Positions 6,422-8,483 of a stretch of DNA of 8,483 nucleotides are shown here, in pieces. The stretch lies in the NCBI GenBank assembly GCA_024689165.1, contig JAILDS010000255.1, positions 1-8,483 of the forward strand. Reading direction: 5' to 3'. The notes under the pieces are model-generated. The model was not told the DNA's origin. It saw only the letters and a list, made by a program, of their open reading frames with translations, and made no database searches. This stretch comes from Clostridia bacterium (GTDB lineage: Bacteria > Bacillota > Clostridia > Oscillospirales > Acutalibacteraceae). Each line of letters opens with the position of its first letter. The first letter of the stretch is position 1. Both the position numbers and the translations under genes were made by a program.

Positions 6422-7732
6422 ATGAGTTTGTATGACGATCTTGTAAACAAGAAAAAAAAGCTGTCTCTGATCGGTCTCGGTTACGTGGGCATGCCCATCG
6501 CCGTGGCGTTTGCAAAAAAACTCGACGTTATTGGTTTCGACCTCAATGCGGAGAAGATCGCGCTTTATAAAAGCGGAGTCGACCCCACCGGAGAGGTCGG
6601 CGATGAGGCGATAAGGAATACATCAGTCGAGTTCACTGCCGACGAGAGTATGCTAAAAGAGGCCAGCTTCCACATTGTCGCCGTGCCGACGCCTGTCAAC
6701 GACGACCATACGCCGGACCTGACCCCCGTTGAGAGCGCGTCGCGTCTCCTCGGCGGGAACCTGACCCCCGGCAGTATCGTGGTTTATGAGTCTACCGTTT
6801 ATCCGGGCGTTACCGAGGATGTATGCAAGCCCATCCTAGAAAAAGAATCCGGCCTTGTCTGCGGGACGGATTTCAAGATCGCTTACTCTCCCGAGAGGAT
6901 CAATCCCGGCGACAAGGTCCACAGACTTGAGACGATCAAAAAGATAGTTTCCGGAATGGACGCAGAAACCCTCGATAACGTAGCTGCTGTTTATGAGCTC
7001 GTGGTCAAGGCGGGCGTCCACAGGGCAGAATCGATCAGGGTCGCGGAAGCCGCGAAGGTGATTGAAAACAGCCAGCGCGACATCAATATAGCTTTCATGA
7101 ACGAGCTTTCTATCATTTTCAACCGCATGGGTCTGGACACTAAGTCCGTGCTTGCCGCCGCCGGGACGAAGTGGAATTTTCTTAATTTCACTCCGGGGCT
7201 CGTCGGCGGGCACTGCATCGGCGTCGACCCGTATTACCTTACCTACAAAGCCGAGATGATGGGCTACCACAGTCAGGTGATCCTTGCCGGAAGGCGCATA
7301 AACGACGACATGGGCCGTTACGTCGCTGAAAACGCCGTCAAGAGCCTTATAACCGCTGATAAACCCGTTAAGGGCGCGAAGGTTGCTATCCTTGGATTCA
7401 CTTTCAAGGAAAACTGCCCGGATACAAGGAACACCCGTGTAATAGACATAGTTAACGAACTCGGCGAGTACGGCATCAGGCCTCTCGTGTGCGACCCATG
7501 CGCCGACAAGAACGAAGCGGAACGGCTTTACGGCATTTCTTTCACGCCTTTTGATGAGATCAGGGACGCTGACGCCGTTATCATTGCCGTCGCGCATGAT
7601 GAGTTCAGGGAATGCCCGTTCGATAAGATAGAATCGCTGTACGGCCCCGGGAAACGGGTCATGGTCGACGTAAAGGGCATTCTTTCGCGCGAGGAATACG
7701 AAAACCGCGGATATCTGTACTGGAGACTGTAA
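6422..7732 (+). CDS. tviB: UDP-N-acetylhexosamine 6-dehydrogenase (TviB/WbpO type)
   Basis: The protein has 436 residues, normal for the UDP-glucose/GDP-mannose dehydrogenase family. It oxidises C6 of a UDP-N-acetylhexosamine (UDP-GlcNAc or UDP-GalNAc) to the uronic acid in the cytosol, using two NAD+. The NAD fold opens with LIGLGYVGMP (GxGxxG at 18-23) and has Asp40 at the end of the second strand, favouring NAD+. YESTVYPG (122-129) and YSPERINPGDK (155-165) are typical of the TviB/WbpO branch. So are AAKVIEN (Lys212, Asn216), KWNFLNFTPGLVGGHCIGVD with catalytic Cys265, and LGFTFKENCPDTRNTRV (324-340). I recall these blocks as close to Vi-antigen TviB, and they are unlike plain UDP-glucose dehydrogenases. 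GGAG (6412-6415) lies 6 nt before the ATG. The stop is 1 nt before the epimerase start. That pairing is the strongest support for the substrate assignment, though UDP-GlcNAc and UDP-GalNAc cannot be separated from sequence. Confidence 0.92.
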   Translation: MSLYDDLVNKKKKLSLIGLGYVGMPIAVAFAKKLDVIGFDLNAEKIALYKSGVDPTGEVGDEAIRNTSVEFTADESMLKEASFHIVAVPTPVNDDHTPDLTPVESASRLLGGNLTPGSIVVYESTVYPGVTEDVCKPILEKESGLVCGTDFKIAYSPERINPGDKVHRLETIKKIVSGMDAETLDNVAAVYELVVKAGVHRAESIRVAEAAKVIENSQRDINIAFMNELSIIFNRMGLDTKSVLAAAGTKWNFLNFTPGLVGGHCIGVDPYYLTYKAEMMGYHSQVILAGRRINDDMGRYVAENAVKSLITADKPVKGAKVAILGFTFKENCPDTRNTRVIDIVNELGEYGIRPLVCDPCADKNEAERLYGISFTPFDEIRDADAVIIAVAHDEFRECPFDKIESLYGPGKRVMVDVKGILSREEYENRGYLYWRL

Positions 7733-7733
7733 A

Positions 7734-8483
7734 ATGAGTTATTCTGACGTCAGCTTTCCCGACGGATCGGTTTTTCTTGTAACGGGCGGAGCGGGTTTCA
7801 TCGGTTCGAATATCTGCGAGGCTCTTTTGAAAAAAAAATGCGTCGTCCGATGCCTTGACGATCTGTCGACAGGCAAGCGTGAAAACGTGTCGATTTTTGA
7901 GAACGATCCGAATTATACATTCATTGAGGGCGACGTCAAAGACATTGATGTATGCCTTGACGCCTGCGACGGCGCTGATTACGTCATCCATGAGGCGGCG
8001 TGGGGGTCTGTTCCGAGATCTATAGAGATGCCTCTGTTTTACTGCGCGAACAATATTACCGGTACGCTTAACATGCTTGAGGCCGCCCGGAGATCCGGCG
8101 TAAAAAAATTTGTTTACGCTTCGAGCTCTTCCGTTTACGGCGACGAACCAAATCTGCCTAAGACCGAAGGCAGGGAAGGTAATCTGCTGTCGCCGTACGC
8201 GCTTACCAAACGATGCGATGAGGAATGGGCGAAGCAGTATACCCGTCACTACGGGCTCGACACCTACGGGCTGCGCTATTTCAACGTTTTCGGTCCGAGG
8301 CAGGACCCGAACGGAGCTTACGCGGCGGTCATCCCGCGGTTCATCAGGCAGCTCCTTCACGGGGTAAGACCGACTATTAACGGCGACGGCAGACAGAGCC
8401 GCGATTTTACGTACGTTGAAAACGTCGTTGAAGCAAACCTGAAAGCATGCGCCGCGCCCCATGAGGCGGCGGGCGAGGCGTTC
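7734..8483 (+). CDS. tviC: UDP-N-acetylhexosamine 4-epimerase (TviC/WbpP type), 3'-truncated by the window
   Basis: The frame is open from ATG 7734 to the last base, giving 250 residues of a family that usually has about 310-350. It is an extended short-chain dehydrogenase/reductase enzyme that inverts C4 of UDP-GlcNAc or its uronic acid through a tightly bound NAD+. Visible motifs are VTGGAGFIGSN (16-26), LDDLSTGKRENV (41-52), HEAAWGSVPRS (86-96), the Ser run SSSSVYGD (130-137) and the catalytic Tyr155-x3-Lys159 in SPYALTKR. LRYFNVFGPRQDPNGAYAAV and INGDGRQSRDFTYVENVVEA follow. The GSVPRS and QDPNGAYAAV blocks mark the WbpP/TviC branch rather than GalE. The N-terminus is shorter than I recall for TviC. 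GGAG (7722-7725) lies 8 nt before the ATG, inside the dehydrogenase gene. With that dehydrogenase it should supply UDP-GalNAcA. Cysteine is fairly frequent (seven by residue 104), with no evident meaning. Confidence 0.92.
   Translation, partial: MSYSDVSFPDGSVFLVTGGAGFIGSNICEALLKKKCVVRCLDDLSTGKRENVSIFENDPNYTFIEGDVKDIDVCLDACDGADYVIHEAAWGSVPRSIEMPLFYCANNITGTLNMLEAARRSGVKKFVYASSSSVYGDEPNLPKTEGREGNLLSPYALTKRCDEEWAKQYTRHYGLDTYGLRYFNVFGPRQDPNGAYAAVIPRFIRQLLHGVRPTINGDGRQSRDFTYVENVVEANLKACAAPHEAAGEAF

Noticed and set aside
6836..7597. 253-residue minus-strand open frame
   Set aside because: It lies wholly antisense to the conserved dehydrogenase, has no recognisable motif, and the plus frame carries all catalytic blocks.
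7659..8462. 267-residue minus-strand open frame at the right end
   Set aside because: It is antisense to the epimerase, whose NAD-binding and Tyr-x3-Lys motifs are intact on the plus strand; the absence of a plus-strand stop is due only to the window edge.

Overview
The window is a plus-strand surface-polysaccharide (capsule or exopolysaccharide) biosynthesis locus. It holds seven genes: five complete, one cut by the left edge and one cut by the right edge. Gene spacings in order are 39 nt, 12 nt, a 4-nt overlap, a 14-nt overlap, 94 nt and 1 nt. That packing suggests one operon whose promoter and terminator lie outside the window. I see no RNA gene, insertion sequence, CRISPR array or convincing promoter.

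The organism is most likely a Gram-positive member of the Firmicutes (Clostridia-like). This is inference. It rests on the short (about 145-residue) extracellular loop of the complete chain-length regulator/kinase, the wording of the first kinase's linker, the ABC exporter's sequence style, the Shine-Dalgarno sites (AGGAGG, GAGGA, GGAG) and a roughly balanced G+C content by eye. No species call is justified.

Left third (1-2715): two consecutive bacterial tyrosine (BY) kinases of the Wzc/CpsCD type. The first is already open at base 1, so a start at the ATG at 139 would be a false truncation. It ends in a long Tyr-Gly-Lys repeat tail followed by an acidic end. The second is a complete 516-aa protein with two membrane helices and a kinase domain. 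It ends in a Tyr-Gly repeat tail followed by a strongly basic end. Such kinases control polymer length and export through phosphorylation of the tyrosine cluster.

Middle (2728-6327): a half-size ABC exporter, a monotopic phosphoglycosyl transferase that puts the first sugar phosphate on undecaprenyl phosphate, and a GT4 glycosyltransferase that would extend it. No Wzx flippase or Wzy polymerase is present here. The ABC exporter is a candidate PglK-like flippase for the lipid-linked sugar, but this is unproven.

Right third (6422-8483): a TviB/WbpO-type UDP-N-acetylhexosamine 6-dehydrogenase and a TviC/WbpP-type UDP-N-acetylhexosamine 4-epimerase, the latter cut by the window edge. Together they should make UDP-N-acetyl-D-galactosaminuronic acid. 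The glycan built by this locus is therefore probably acidic and contains GalNAcA, as in the Vi antigen.
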